From contig JAPEVF010000049.1 in the NCBI GenBank assembly GCA_029747585.1, forward strand, positions 84,376-148,375: 64,000 nt of DNA, read 5' to 3'. The notes beneath the pieces were generated by a model, which saw nothing but the letters and a program-made list of their open reading frames with translations, had not been told where the DNA came from and did not search any database. Of this stretch, positions 12,789-23,785 are shown piece after piece. Origin of the DNA: Pleurotus djamor (lineage: Eukaryota > Basidiomycota > Agaricomycetes > Agaricales > Pleurotaceae). Each line of letters begins with the position of its first letter. The stretch's first letter is position 1. The position numbers were made by a program, and so were the translations under genes.

Positions 12789-14076
12789 TCACTCTCCGCA
12801 CTCTACCACGAACGGCCAGATATTCCCTTCAATGACACGAGATCGGAGAGATGTACTTCCACGAGGGAGCCCTGCCATGATGCTTGAAGAACCTGCCAAG
12901 ACGATATTTTGCAGCCTTGGCCACGCATAGTATGCCTCCGGGCTGAACTTGCTGACCCACGGCGAGTTCAACCCTTCAAGGAACGGCTCGACATCCTGAA
13001 CGTCGTCCAAAACGAGTCGATTCACAGCCGGGAATGTGCCAAAAAGCCGGTAGTCTTGGAAAGGGGGTGTATATCCAACCATACGCAACGTAAGTGAGGA
13101 AACGTTGGGAAACTTGGCTTTGTGGCAGTCGCATGACGTTTCGAGTGAACGGGTGAAGATTTCCCAGTCGGATATCCAGCTGACCTCCATGGTCTCCACA
13201 TTAGGAGCATGGAGCACATGGAGGAGGTCTGACTGCGCGTCACAGGAACTGAATTTGATACACAGGAATTGGAGATGTGGCAAGTCGATGGTTGGGTAAG
13301 AAACATCAGGAAGCAAACCATCTCTGCCCGAGGAGATGGTAAGGGAGGTGAGATTCGAAGGTGCGGTCNAAAAAATCGTAAAATTGATCCCATTCTAGCG
13401 GATGGTCTAACGCCCGTACGACCTCGATGTGGTGAATGGGGGACTGAGAAAATGTTTCATGAGAGACAGGAATGAACCCAAATGTGCGGAGGGACTTGAG
13501 TGAAGGCAATCCCCCGGCGAATATGTCAAATATTGGGTCGAGGTCTGCTGGGGAGAAATCAACCTCGCACTGAGCCAGCTGAAGCTCCTCCAGATTTGGG
13601 GCATACGCCATCTCCAAGGGCAATAGGAACGATCGTAGAATTTCTCTAGGCGCAGAGATACGTAAGCTACGCCACCGAGAGACTTGGTCCAGGACGAAGT
13701 AAAATGCCCAAAGGAGGTGCGACAAGGTACTCGTAGGTGGGAAAAACCCGAAGTCGATGACAACGTTGAGCGGTAAGCATTTTGATCGCACTAAACAGAC
13801 TTCGACAGAGCGGACATCATTTGGGGTGATGAAAACCGAAGTCCATAGCGAAGGTGTTTTGCAAATTCGGTACCATCGTTTCGATAAGCAGGATAAGGAG
13901 GCCAAAACCCTGAAGCGATTGATGGTTTGCTCCGGCGATAGTACTTCGTCGAGAATGACGAGGAAGAGTTCCTCTGGAAGACGAGAGAAGAGATCATATG
14001 AGGAACGGTGAGGCATGGTACTAAGAACACGAGTATCAGAGATGGTTCGGATAGACTTGGGTATATTGTTACTCAC
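12789..14076 (-). CDS. F-box protein with leucine-rich C-terminal region
   Basis: The N-terminal half contains an F-box, DLFSRLPEELFLVILDEVL followed by LASLSCLSKRWYRICKTP, which in this family binds Skp1 and makes the protein a substrate adaptor of an SCF ubiquitin ligase. The rest has Leu-rich repeat-like segments (LEELQLAQC, LTSLTIS, LRMVGY). The reading frame breaks once, at 13370, where an N sits beside a T/A run. Reading on in the next frame continues the repeats (APSNLTSLTIS) to a stop at 12789, so I treat it as one gene with a base-call error rather than a pseudogene. Start could be 14076 or the downstream Met before HRSSYDLF. No equivalent lies between the C2H2 and Cys-rich genes of arm B. 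The substrate is unknown. Confidence 0.78.
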
Positions 14077-15547
14077 CGTTACAAAGAGGATGCGAAGGGC
14101 AATTGTTTCTCAATCAAAGGTGACATCTTAATAGTATTCTGGAGGGGTGGCTCCAGACAATGGTGTTGAGACGGAAAGTATAGCCCCATCAGGCGAACAA
14201 TGGGATCAGCCCAAGGGATCCGTAAGCTTGAGATCGTTGCGTGGCTACAGAGGCCTTAGATATGACATGCCGCAGGCTCGTTTCGCTAGCATGAGGTAGG
14301 AAGTAAGTGAAGACAATTACGGTGGGAACTGCATGGTAACGGACATAGTTACCACTCATCTCACAGGCACACAGGCGAGGTCTCACTGTCCTGACTAGTG
14401 GACTCCTCAAGCACCTGGAGCGCATAAGAGGTGTGGTCCTGGCTGAGGCCAGCCAGGAAATAGCGTGGCACTGATAAGGACGATGTGGTACGTACGGCTG
14501 GACGTCGGAACGAGAGAACTTCAACTTTGCCGTCGCCAAATCAAACACCGCTTCAGGGGCATCTTAGGATATTCAGGAGATCGGCGGTCTCACGCATCTC
14601 CTCGTTGGTCCATTCTTCTTCGTTTCACTCGAGCCTTCTCGTGTCAGCGCTATTTGTCTTACTTCCTAGTAGGTTTGATCCATCGGGAGGCTTGAACAAA
14701 AATGATCACAGAGCTTTCAAGAATCCCACTGTTGCATTTGCAAACGAGCTCCGAAATCCACGCATGTGAGCCAGCTATGAGTATAACAGGGAGTAGAAAC
14801 GGCCTGGTTGGAAGGGTCTAGTGCGCGCTCGAGCCAGTGTGGAAATAGCAGAAGGGCTTAGAATCTCGGGGACGATCAAGATATATATCGAATTTGGCTA
14901 CTCTGAGGATTCTTTTGTGCATTAATTCTCAACTCAATTTCCTATGAGTCAGCTTCGAATCAAATACCAACAGACATTCTCATTGGCTTCTCTGCCTTTG
15001 CACCACATGCCACCATCGTTTCGCTCTCTCAGAATCGACCGAACTGCGTCCCCGGTTGTCGCGGCGAGACAAGTGGGCGGTACTTACTCAATACAGCTGA
15101 ATTGCTCGAGTATATCAAGAAGAGGAGAAGTCCACGGATAATGAACGTGAGCTCCCCGTATACCTAGAAAGGGGAGAGACCCTCACACGTCACACGGCTG
15201 ATGCGAAGGTGATGGACAAGGTCGCGATAGACCGAGATCAACAGCCCATGCATCAACACTGCGTAAAACCGCGAGCATGTTCTGTCACGATGATAATTAA
15301 TGTAAGAGAAGCAACTGGAGGCGCATGATGATCATAGATTTGTGAGAGATATACATAGCATCGCACTATAGAAATGGACATCAGACATACAAAGTACTTG
15401 GCAACAGTGGGGAAACGAATGGTGTGATGATGATTTCGATGATATGTCAAGTGAGCGCCCGGAAATGGGCGAAGAAGTTTGCCTATCCGTGTGGTCCATC
15501 GGTCGTCCGTGGGATGTCAAAGCAATCGTCGCCGTGGAACGCTTCGA
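14077..15547. other. Intergenic stretch, no gene supported
   Basis: Short frames on both strands between the F-box gene and the Cys-rich gene, none with a recognisable domain or linked exons. I see no repeat or RNA gene. Confidence 0.45.
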
Positions 15548-16683
15548 TTAAGGAAATCTGGTCCGCTGGTTTGAATGTGATGGACCCCAAGGGTAAAGAA
15601 GGTACCAGGGTGATAAAGAGGTTGATTCCTTGAGGATGAAGATTGCTTTGGAACGATAGATGCTGGGATACGGAGGCCGAACCTTCGACATGGCCTGCAG
15701 AGCGGAGCTGATATGCATTGTGAGATATCCATCTATTTGGTGCCTCGGGTCTACGAACAGATGAGAGGGCGGAGACGACGAAGCTAGTCCTTGATATTGC
15801 TGCTGTGATGGCAGGTATGTTTTGTGCGTCTCGACATAGCATTGAGGAACCTTAAACTCCATGGAGGTCGATCGGTGTGTCTGTGGTAGTTCAGAAGATT
15901 CAAACGTCGCAGTGCCATCGTTAGGTACAGACGATGAACTGGAGCTAGCAAAACTTTCATCCACAAGTGCAGGCATCAAATACGACTGACCGTATGATAA
16001 ACTGACGGCAGGACCAGATAGTCGTACAAGTAGTTCTCCTTCCGAAGGTGTGTTGTCAGAACCTGGGAACAAGGGCGTAGATGAAGGACCAGCAACAGTT
16101 TGCAGCCGGTAATCCGCCTCGGTGGCGTGCGTTGAGCTGTGGTTTTTGCTTGTTTGATTCTGGGTCCGTGTCGACATTCCTCACATAGAGTAAACTGATC
16201 GTCGACCATGGGTTGGCGGCATTTGGTACATGTCGGGTCGGATCCATTTTCGGGGCGAACACCGCGTCGACGGCGATCGCACAGATCCTCCTCAATACAT
16301 CGTCGAAACGTGCGCGGTCACGGGGGCTATTTACCCAGTTAACATCATCCTTGCATTTCGTGCAGAGCGAACTCTTGGCCGGCGCTCCATGCTCAGTACT
16401 CTGTTTCAGCTGAATGACAAGGCCAAACTGGATAGGACTCACTTGTAGCTCGCTTGTCCCCTGTGTCTGGCCAGCATTGCTCACACGTAGTCATCCTCGA
16501 CTTCTCCGCTGGATGAAGCTCTTTGTTACACCGGAGACATCGCTGGTCTACGAAAATCGCCTTTCCGGAGATCATCAGTAGGTTTGTAAAGACGAGTGCC
16601 TTGCAGGGGGACTTACGCTGCAAATCAGCGGGTTTAGAAGCCAAGGATTGTCTGATTTTCACCGGAGAGTTGACTTGAGGCAT
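15548..16683 (-). CDS. Cysteine-rich protein with CxxC pairs (putative zinc ribbons), copy A
   Basis: A multi-exon minus-strand gene starting MPQVNSPVKIRQ at 16683. After a GTAAGT...TAG intron it shows CLRC-x14-CEQC, then CTKCKDDVNW, then CTKC-x11-CEEC (CTKCRQPM...). The rest is a Ser/Pro-rich low-complexity tail of about 200 residues. Paired CxxC motifs at fixed spacing suggest small zinc-binding modules. The relative at 32257-33564 has CAEC-x14-CSKC and CTRC-x11-CYTC with the same RxPM after the last CxxC, so the two are paralogues. The frame between the first and second cysteine units is not fully resolved by a standard intron, so a decayed or mis-sequenced exon is possible. I do not recognise the family; nucleic-acid or protein binding is inference. 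Confidence 0.6.
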
Positions 16684-17184
16684 TGGTTTGGGTGCCCATT
16701 TGTCCGCGAGGAGGCCTATTTGAGGTAAATACGATTTACTACATTAAGATATCGGAAGAACTCGGGAACAAGCATCTTCTGAAACATGTCAGCCTCGGGA
16801 GTTAAGTATTACGGCGGTGAAGCAAAGAAACTTGGACCCACAAAGTACATCAGCTCGAATCGTAGCGACCTTGTAAGTTGTCGACGTCGTGAACAGGGAG
16901 GGAGAACAAGGAGAAAGGAGCAGCTGGAAGCAAAAGCTTCCACTTTTAGCTGCTAAAGCTACATACGGCGAAGTAAATGAATCGAAAAGGAAAGATACGA
17001 CGGAGGCAAAAAGTTGGAGGCGAAGAGATTTTTGTTTGTGGGAAGCGGGGCGCCGATCAACCGCCGATCGTGATCGGACAGGGAGGTGTGTCCATGTTTT
17101 CCAGCATGGCCCAGGCCAAATAGGGACCAACACAAAAGTTTTACACCTCCACAATATCTTCCAGGCTTAAGTTGCGATTTTGCG
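16684..17184. promoter_or_regulatory. Divergent promoter region between the Cys-rich gene and RPF2
   Basis: About 500 bp between two divergent starts. It must hold both promoters, but I can point to no specific site. Confidence 0.4.
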
Positions 17185-18390
17185 ATGCTTCGTGCAGTGT
17201 GAGTTTTGATTTTCTTGGGCATATGTATCGCTGACTAAAACTGGCCCATAGACGACCCAAAAATGCGCGCTCAAAACGTGCCTTGGATGCTAGGGCACCG
17301 AAGGAGGTTGAAGATCCTCGTACAGCCATATTTGCTCGTGGTACGCATGCCGGAGAACGAGTGAGTGCTGTAATGAAGGATCTTGTAAGTCTGTGTTCAA
17401 AGTCGTACTCTTCATCGATACTGAACGGCCACCCTTCAGATGGCGTTGAAACGCCCCCATTGTATATCGTTTTCGAAGAAAAACGACATTCACCCTTTCG
17501 ATGCTACGACATCTGCATCAGGGTCAAGTTCGCAGGCCTCATTGGAATTCTGGTCCAGCAAGAATGATGCATCGATGTTCCTGTTTGGGCAGTCAACGAA
17601 GAAACGGCCGCATGGGTTGACTTTTGTGAGGATGTATGATGGGAGGATACTTGATATGTGCGAAGTAGGTGTGGACGAGTACATGAGCATGGACTCATTC
17701 AAGGTGAATTTACCGCCTTTGCTCAACTCGAGGGACTCATCCGACTTGCTTTGTTAGACCCCAAAGTCTACGCCGGGAAACAAGCCCCTCATGCATTTTG
17801 CCTCCGAACTCTTCGATACTCACCCGAGGTTCATCCAACTTAAATCTCTCCTTTTGGATCTTTTCAACGGAGAAGTCATCGACTCGATATGTCTCAGCGG
17901 ACTCGAACATGTCATCAGCGTTTCCCTCGCACCAACGCCCGATTCCCTGAACACGACGACCGATGTTCCGACCGAAGGAAGCCTCCCAAAAGTCCACATT
18001 CGGACCTACACAACCAAACTGCTACCCTCCGGCACTCGCATCCCTCGGGTCGAGTTGACCCCCATGGGTCCTTCGTTGGATCTTACTTTGCGGCGACATC
18101 AACCAGCCGACCCGGAGATGTGGAAGCAAGCTATGAAGAGACCGAAAGTCGCGAAGAAGGACATCGAGAGTGGTCTTGGGAAGAAGAACAAGATTAAAAA
18201 CACCGAGGTTGATGAAATGGGCGACCTTAGAGGAAGGGTGCACGTTGCGAAGCAAGACCTTGGCAAGCTGGTGGGTAAGAAGATGAAGGGGCTCAAGAAG
18301 GGAGCTGATGAAGATGACATGGACGTTGATGAAGACCATGAGTGGGAAGGCGAGGGAGGGAAACGAAAAAAGCGACGGATATCTTCTTGA
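17185..18390 (+). CDS. RPF2: Ribosome biogenesis protein RPF2 (Brix domain)
   Basis: Four exons (17185-17198, 17252-17384, 17440-17703, 17758-18390) give 347 residues. The 14-nt first exon MLRAV joins RPKNARSKRALDARAPK, the typical RPF2 N-terminus, which fixes the start. The Brix domain follows, with KRPHCISFSKKNDIHPF, FLFGQSTKKRPHGLTFVRMY and IRTYTTKLLPSG. The C-terminus is Lys-rich and acidic (KKKMKGLKKG-like, DDMDVDEDHEWEG). RPF2 with RRS1 delivers the 5S RNP (5S rRNA, uL5, uL18) to the nascent 60S particle in the nucleolus. Length and domain order are normal for the family. It ends 58 bp from the stop of the convergent epoxide hydrolase gene. Confidence 0.96.
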
Positions 18391-18448
18391 TTAATGTTTT
18401 CCATTCTCGTTCGTGCATCCGTTGTGATTGTTTACATGTACTCCATCT

Positions 18449-20048
18449 TCACAGTTCATCATGGGTTCTATCGAAGCCCTTCTCAGCCAACCACGCCCTC
18501 ATCGCAGCGTTGAATTCTTTTGGGAATTCGAGTTGAACCCAGTGTGCACCAGGTAACATCTAATTCACGATCATTCAGTCACAGTGGCGCAGAACTGTCC
18601 GAGTTAGACAAGCTCACCTTCGTCGTGAGGTCCGGGATGAACCCCGCTGATCCCAAAATTTTTGCTGCGAACCCCCAGTCTGCCACTGGATCCTATTGGA
18701 CGCATCATCAAGTGAGTCGGCGTTTTCGTTGACAACATTGGATGACGTACATCGACCGGTAGTATGCTCAATACGGGTTGGGTGATAGTGTGGTTCCCTT
18801 GCTGATGAGCAAACTGCCAAGAGCGGTACCGATTCTGGCGAAAGAAGTTCAGTCAAATGCATCGCTGATCATCTGGCTGACTTACACCCTCGGTGTAGAA
18901 CTGCAGCGCTACAAAGGACTTATCAGCTCTCGGGGCGAAGCTATCACGACGGGAAAACGCACTATTATCAAAACCTTGGATCGAATACTGCTCAACAAAG
19001 TAATCTTCTTCCTCCGGCGTCATGAAGGGAACCGGCGGTACCTAGTATGGTAGCCAGTCGATCAGTTAGTCGGCTTCGAACTCTGTGCGACGCTGAGATC
19101 AACTGACCGTTTCGACCTCACTCCAAGCTCCGATGAACGTTGAGTTGCTTGTCAGGAAGTGGCTCGGAGGTGGGCTGGCGACGTTGCGCAACGTCCCCCG
19201 AATTGTTCTGCGAATATCTGCGTTGAGTTCGCGGACGGCTTCGGGGGTAGTCTCGCTAAAGAAAAGCTGGTACGCGAGCTTGGGCAATGCGGGGACGAGG
19301 GCCTTCATGGGGATATAGTTCTTATGTGCGGGAATGTACTGCATGACACGATATATCAGTCAATGCTAGGGGATTTACATGCCGGATACTCACTGGTATC
19401 ACCGAACCGATGACAGCATCAACTAGATCAGGACGACTTCTAGCCATTTCATAGCACAGCTGCGTGCCCCAGTCGTGCCTATGTGAGGAGATGAACATAA
19501 GTCGTACCAAGGCTGTACGGAGAACCATACCCAAGGCAAATGGCTGACGATACTTTGGCGTCAGCGAGGATACAAGCAAGGTCTCCAACGATATCTGGCA
19601 TCGACCCAGAGTCTTGGACATCTCCCGGGTGCGTTGATTCGCCGAAACCTCTTAGATCTGGGACAACCAAGTGATAATCATCCTGAGTGCCAAGGTCAGA
19701 AAGTNGCGAAAGCTCAAANGAAAGGAAGCCAGACTTTAAGCTCATCTATTTGGTTTGACCAGCTNCTCCAAAGACTTGGCCATCCGTGAACCATTAGAAT
19801 NGTGCGTCTGGCNCCNGGATTGATATTCACATAACCTANGGATACGACTNGANTGAANANNNCAAGGGNATATGNGGGAACGCAGNNTACTTACGCAGGT
19901 GTAGGTCNACTTCNCTNTCNTTCCCTCCANTCCTGTTGATCCCNGGGCAAGNNACCACNGTNTTCNAATANCTGCGCGGATCGAAGGCNTGNACCAAGGC
20001 CCCCAACNGCANNGCGANNANGATAACNAATATCGATAGNCGAGACAT
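18449..20048 (-). CDS. Secreted epoxide hydrolase-type alpha/beta hydrolase
   Basis: Minus-strand gene of several exons; the first (20048 to about 19894) is full of Ns but encodes a Met followed by a hydrophobic stretch, probably a signal peptide. Exon pieces read VNINPGARRTILMVHGWP (HGxP oxyanion motif), DDYHLVVPDLRGFGEST, and HDWGTQLCYEMARSRPD, where Asp of HDWG is the expected nucleophile. A cap-like helical region follows (ALPKLAYQLFFSETTPEAV), and near the end GAHWVQLEFPKEFN supplies the catalytic His. The stop is at 18449-18451. This is the pattern of fungal epoxide hydrolases, which open epoxides to diols for detoxification or oxylipin turnover. Exact exon edges are uncertain because of Ns around 19.7-20.0 kb. 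Confidence 0.85.
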
Positions 20049-20449
20049 CGTTCAGTCANAGGTGNTTGGTCATTACGCAGGTCCTGATGCAGGTGCTTTT
20101 ATACCCCGGCTACAAGNACCGCCGCCGCCTACATCGGGGGATTGGTCGATGCGAANNNNNAACAGTATCCAAGAAAACTCTGACACATTAGGCAATTGGC
20201 AGGCGCCGCTGGCGAAAGGGAGTTCNCAAGGGCCGTCNGAATGCTTGNTGATTGAAACACTTNAGTANGATCGACNTAGNCNTCGAGTAGGTCGAGCTTC
20301 GTCCGCCCCAAGAGTAAGTCGGAGCTTTGGTGAATTTGTGGTGGTTTCGGTGTACCGAAGCCCCTAACCGGTACNCNCTTACCCCTGGGTCACAAGATNG
20401 ACGCCANTTTCTTCCTTTCTTGTCCCTTTCGTCACGGTCAAGGTTCGCT
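20049..20449. promoter_or_regulatory. Divergent promoter region, N-rich
   Basis: About 400 bp between the epoxide hydrolase start and the next gene, with many Ns. A CCGAAGC/GCTTCGG type complementarity is visible around 20290-20370, but no site can be named. Confidence 0.35.
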
Positions 20450-22644
20450 ATGGCGAACCTGCNGGATATCATCGAATCTNTNGACGNAGAAGGCCAACAA
20501 GAAGTGACCTCNAAGCTTATAGAGCTTCTGAGTGAGTCCCCCTTGGAAGAACAAGGTTCGTGGTAGANNCTCATGATTGCACGCGATATCACGTCTGACT
20601 CANGCTTACAGCGCTTTCTGCNGCTTTGTCTGTCAAAAACAAGTACAATGACGTGCCTAAGCTTGACTTGAGAAGGAAGATGCGCGANATTGATGGTCTT
20701 GTCGACCGTCTGTCCCGGGAGTCNAAGGANGCTTGCATCCTAACCGATCGGTCAACCAGGGATGAAATACTAGAGGAGGCTGTCGANAGTCTATTGGGNT
20801 GGTTGGAGGATATCTGGCGCGTCGNCTTCGAGTATGAGACCGCATANGATTCGGCNCACAAATGCCTCCTATACGCTGCCGACACTCTGGTGAAGTTGTG
20901 TGAGATTCGCGGACCGTATGCTTGATTTCCTTGTCCTTTTGTTCTACACGAAGGCTGACTGAAATTCTNCTACAGCGGCTGCAAGTGCTCCCTTCTCAGT
21001 ATTCCGATAGAGTTGACCATCCATCGACAATCTGGCATACCTGTCAAGACGTTTCAGGTGATGGGTCTACCTAATCTTGACCAGGTGCTCCTGTGGGTGT
21101 GGAGGGAGCTTTTCATGTCCATGTTGAGAACGAGGCAACGGAAGGCTCGTGCAAGAATACCGGAGATGCTGGCTGATATCGAAGATGCGCTTACTTGGCA
21201 GTCGCTGGAATGGATGTTATATGGAGGGCAGCGATGTGCGTTGATCTCTCTTCTGAACCTCCTCTCCTTGCTTAATCTCCTCCCAGCATTGTCCAACGAT
21301 GATGGCGAAGACCCAGCCTTCGCTCATTTGTTTGGGATTGCTGCTACCTGTGACGAAGACCAATCTGACCCGGACGATGACGATCTTGGCGAGGGTGGCG
21401 ATGGCGAACTTTTTGAGCTCTGCGCATGTAACTTTCACGCCGAACATTGGACGAACCAAATTAACAGCGACCGCCACATTCTACGCGACCTCGTCCAGGA
21501 CTATTTCATGGAAATGTTCACCACCACGCCTTCGATGGACCTTTATACAAGCCTGAAGAACATCCATTCCGACGAAGACAGTGCGGTTGACGACATAATG
21601 GGTGCTCTAGAATTGATTGAGACCCACTCCTCAGATAATCTCGCCGCAGCACTCGAGATCTACTCTGAAGAAGAAGACACTGAGGCGATCTATACTCTCC
21701 TCTCCGAGCATACCTATCTTCTACGCCCTCGAGATGCCCCCGTACATCAAAGAGCCGCGCGAGTACTCATCACCAACTCCGATGAAGCAGCGTTTAGAAC
21801 TTTTGGCTTGAAAGCTGTGGAACGGGAACTTCTTGACACTGTTCACGCGCTGCACATCGCTATTCGTGCCTCTTTCTCCGGAATCCAAGTCAAAGTACAT
21901 CAGGAAGAATTAGAACAGATTCTTAAATTGCGCCCCAATACTTCTGCGAGACAAAGTCGGATCGAGTCATGGGTGGAGAGTGTCCTCACGCCGCCGTCGC
22001 CTCATGTCAACACGGTGCAGTTTGTGGCGGCCATGATGGGTATTCCCGTCCCTCCCGGTCTTGATGAAGGCCACGGCGACGCGGATCCATTCATGTACGC
22101 GGATGCTGAGGATCCCGACCTGGCCGACCTGAGAGAAGAATTTCGACCTCAGTTGAAAGAACGATTTGAAGGATGGTTGCAGGCAGGTACCTTGGGAAAG
22201 GCCCCTCTCAAAGTCTACAAGAAAATCATCGAGTGCATGCCTTTCTTCCGAACAACGGACGTCGTCGACGCGATGATGGAACGGTGCGTAATCCCCCTCT
22301 CATAGTACATATTCATCGTCTGACATCACAGCCCTAGTATTGTTGACCACCCAAGCAAACAGTTCCTTCAAGATGCAATGACCTCGGTCCTATCTTTCTG
22401 CAAGCTCCAAAGAAAGAGCATACAGTTGGCTGCGAAGAAGAAGAATAAACTCAAGGCGCAAGTAGCTCCCAAAAGTGACTCAGACTCGCCACCGCCATTA
22501 GTCCCCATCGATATGCCCTTGCCTACCCCTCCGCCAGCTCCACCAGCTCCTTCATCCTCCCTTTCTGCTACGTTCCCCTTCCCCTTCCATGCCCCCCCCA
22601 TTCATTCCCGGCGGGATCGAAGATGTCGACTGAGTGTCAGTTGA
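20450..22644 (+). CDS. Unrecognised 676-residue protein
   Basis: Four exons (20450-20555, 20612-20915, 20976-22283, 22332-22644), all with standard donors and consistent phase, give 676 residues, so this is a real gene. I do not recognise the family. It is largely helical by composition, has a Leu-rich stretch ALISLLNLLSLLNLLPAL, an acidic loop DEDQSDPDDDDLGEGGDG, and a basic segment LAAKKKNKLKAQ before a Pro-rich tail (PTPPPAPPAPSS). No signal peptide or membrane segment is evident. Several Ns in exons 1-2 make a few residues uncertain. It lies head-to-head with the epoxide hydrolase gene. Confidence 0.82.
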
Positions 22645-23785
22645 GGCGAAAGAGTATCCTTTGGTCGTCGCAGACATTCATTGCTTTATTTAAACGCATT
22701 AACTGTATCCATACACCACATTTTGCCTTGTATATGAGTAGATTGTTTTGCCGTCCACCCTGTCTCATCCGTTCGCCGCATCTCAACCAATAGCCGATCA
22801 TGCATCATGACCCGATCGAGATGGAATTGGTGCGTCCTCTCGAAGCCTTTCCACGACTTCGCTCACACTCGTGTAGGAAACGTGGGGAATGACGCGAGAA
22901 GCTGACGCTCTGCCACCAGCAGTTTCAAGCAGCCGTCCTCAACTTTCCGGCAACTGTAGCCTGTGCATTCTATCTACTCTAGGTCTGAAAGACGGCCGAA
23001 ACCTCTTGCGTGGGCCATGCTTATACGTCAGGCAAGGTTTGCTACCCTGCTGTTCTGCCATTACCGCACGCTCACTTGTCCTCCATCAGCGCATCAGCAT
23101 CGCCTTCCTCTTCGCACGCGATGTGGGTACGCCGCGTTGTACGCGTCAACCCTTGAGCATTACCGTCACAAAGGGTGACCTCTTCGCTTGATCTTTTGAG
23201 GTAAATCGACGCCGTTGCAGGAGTATGTCCTCAATCTTTTTGATTCCACAATCAAATTTATAGCTCGCCCGAGCACCTTAAGTACCTTGCGGAGTAAACC
23301 CCTAAGTTCATGCCCTTTTATGTTTTTAGAAAACAACGTGCCCATATTTACTTTTTCTATCGTTTTGTTCTTTTCCAACAACATCGTCCGCGACCACTTC
23401 CTTGTCTTCCTGCTATCAAGCTCAATCACGACTAGCCGTAATGAACGCCAGAAAGTTCAGTCTGCACAACCCCATCAGAGCTATCCCATAATCGGCGAAA
23501 TTCCAGACAACAAGACGGTCCGGCGTCTGTTGCGTGTCGGATGGCAGCAATTTGCCTCGAGGCAGCTTTCCTAACCTGGGTGCTGCCCTCGTTGGTTGTT
23601 TCCTGAGTTAACCCTTCAGGCCGTCGAGGAAAACACGTTGGAAACGCGCGACCGTGTAGCCCAACAAAAAACCAGGCGAGGCTGCCATTAGACGTCCTTG
23701 TTACGTCTCTTTCTCCCTCTGCTTTCCTTCATTCTCATTCAGCGTCACATTGCCTGAGCCACTAGCCCGCCTCAACGCAACTCAC
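22645..23785. other. Intergenic stretch between two same-strand genes
   Basis: Holds the terminator of the upstream gene and promoter of the next. The pyrimidine-rich run just before 23786 is typical of fungal promoters. Short frames around 22.9-23.6 kb have no recognisable domain. Confidence 0.45.
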
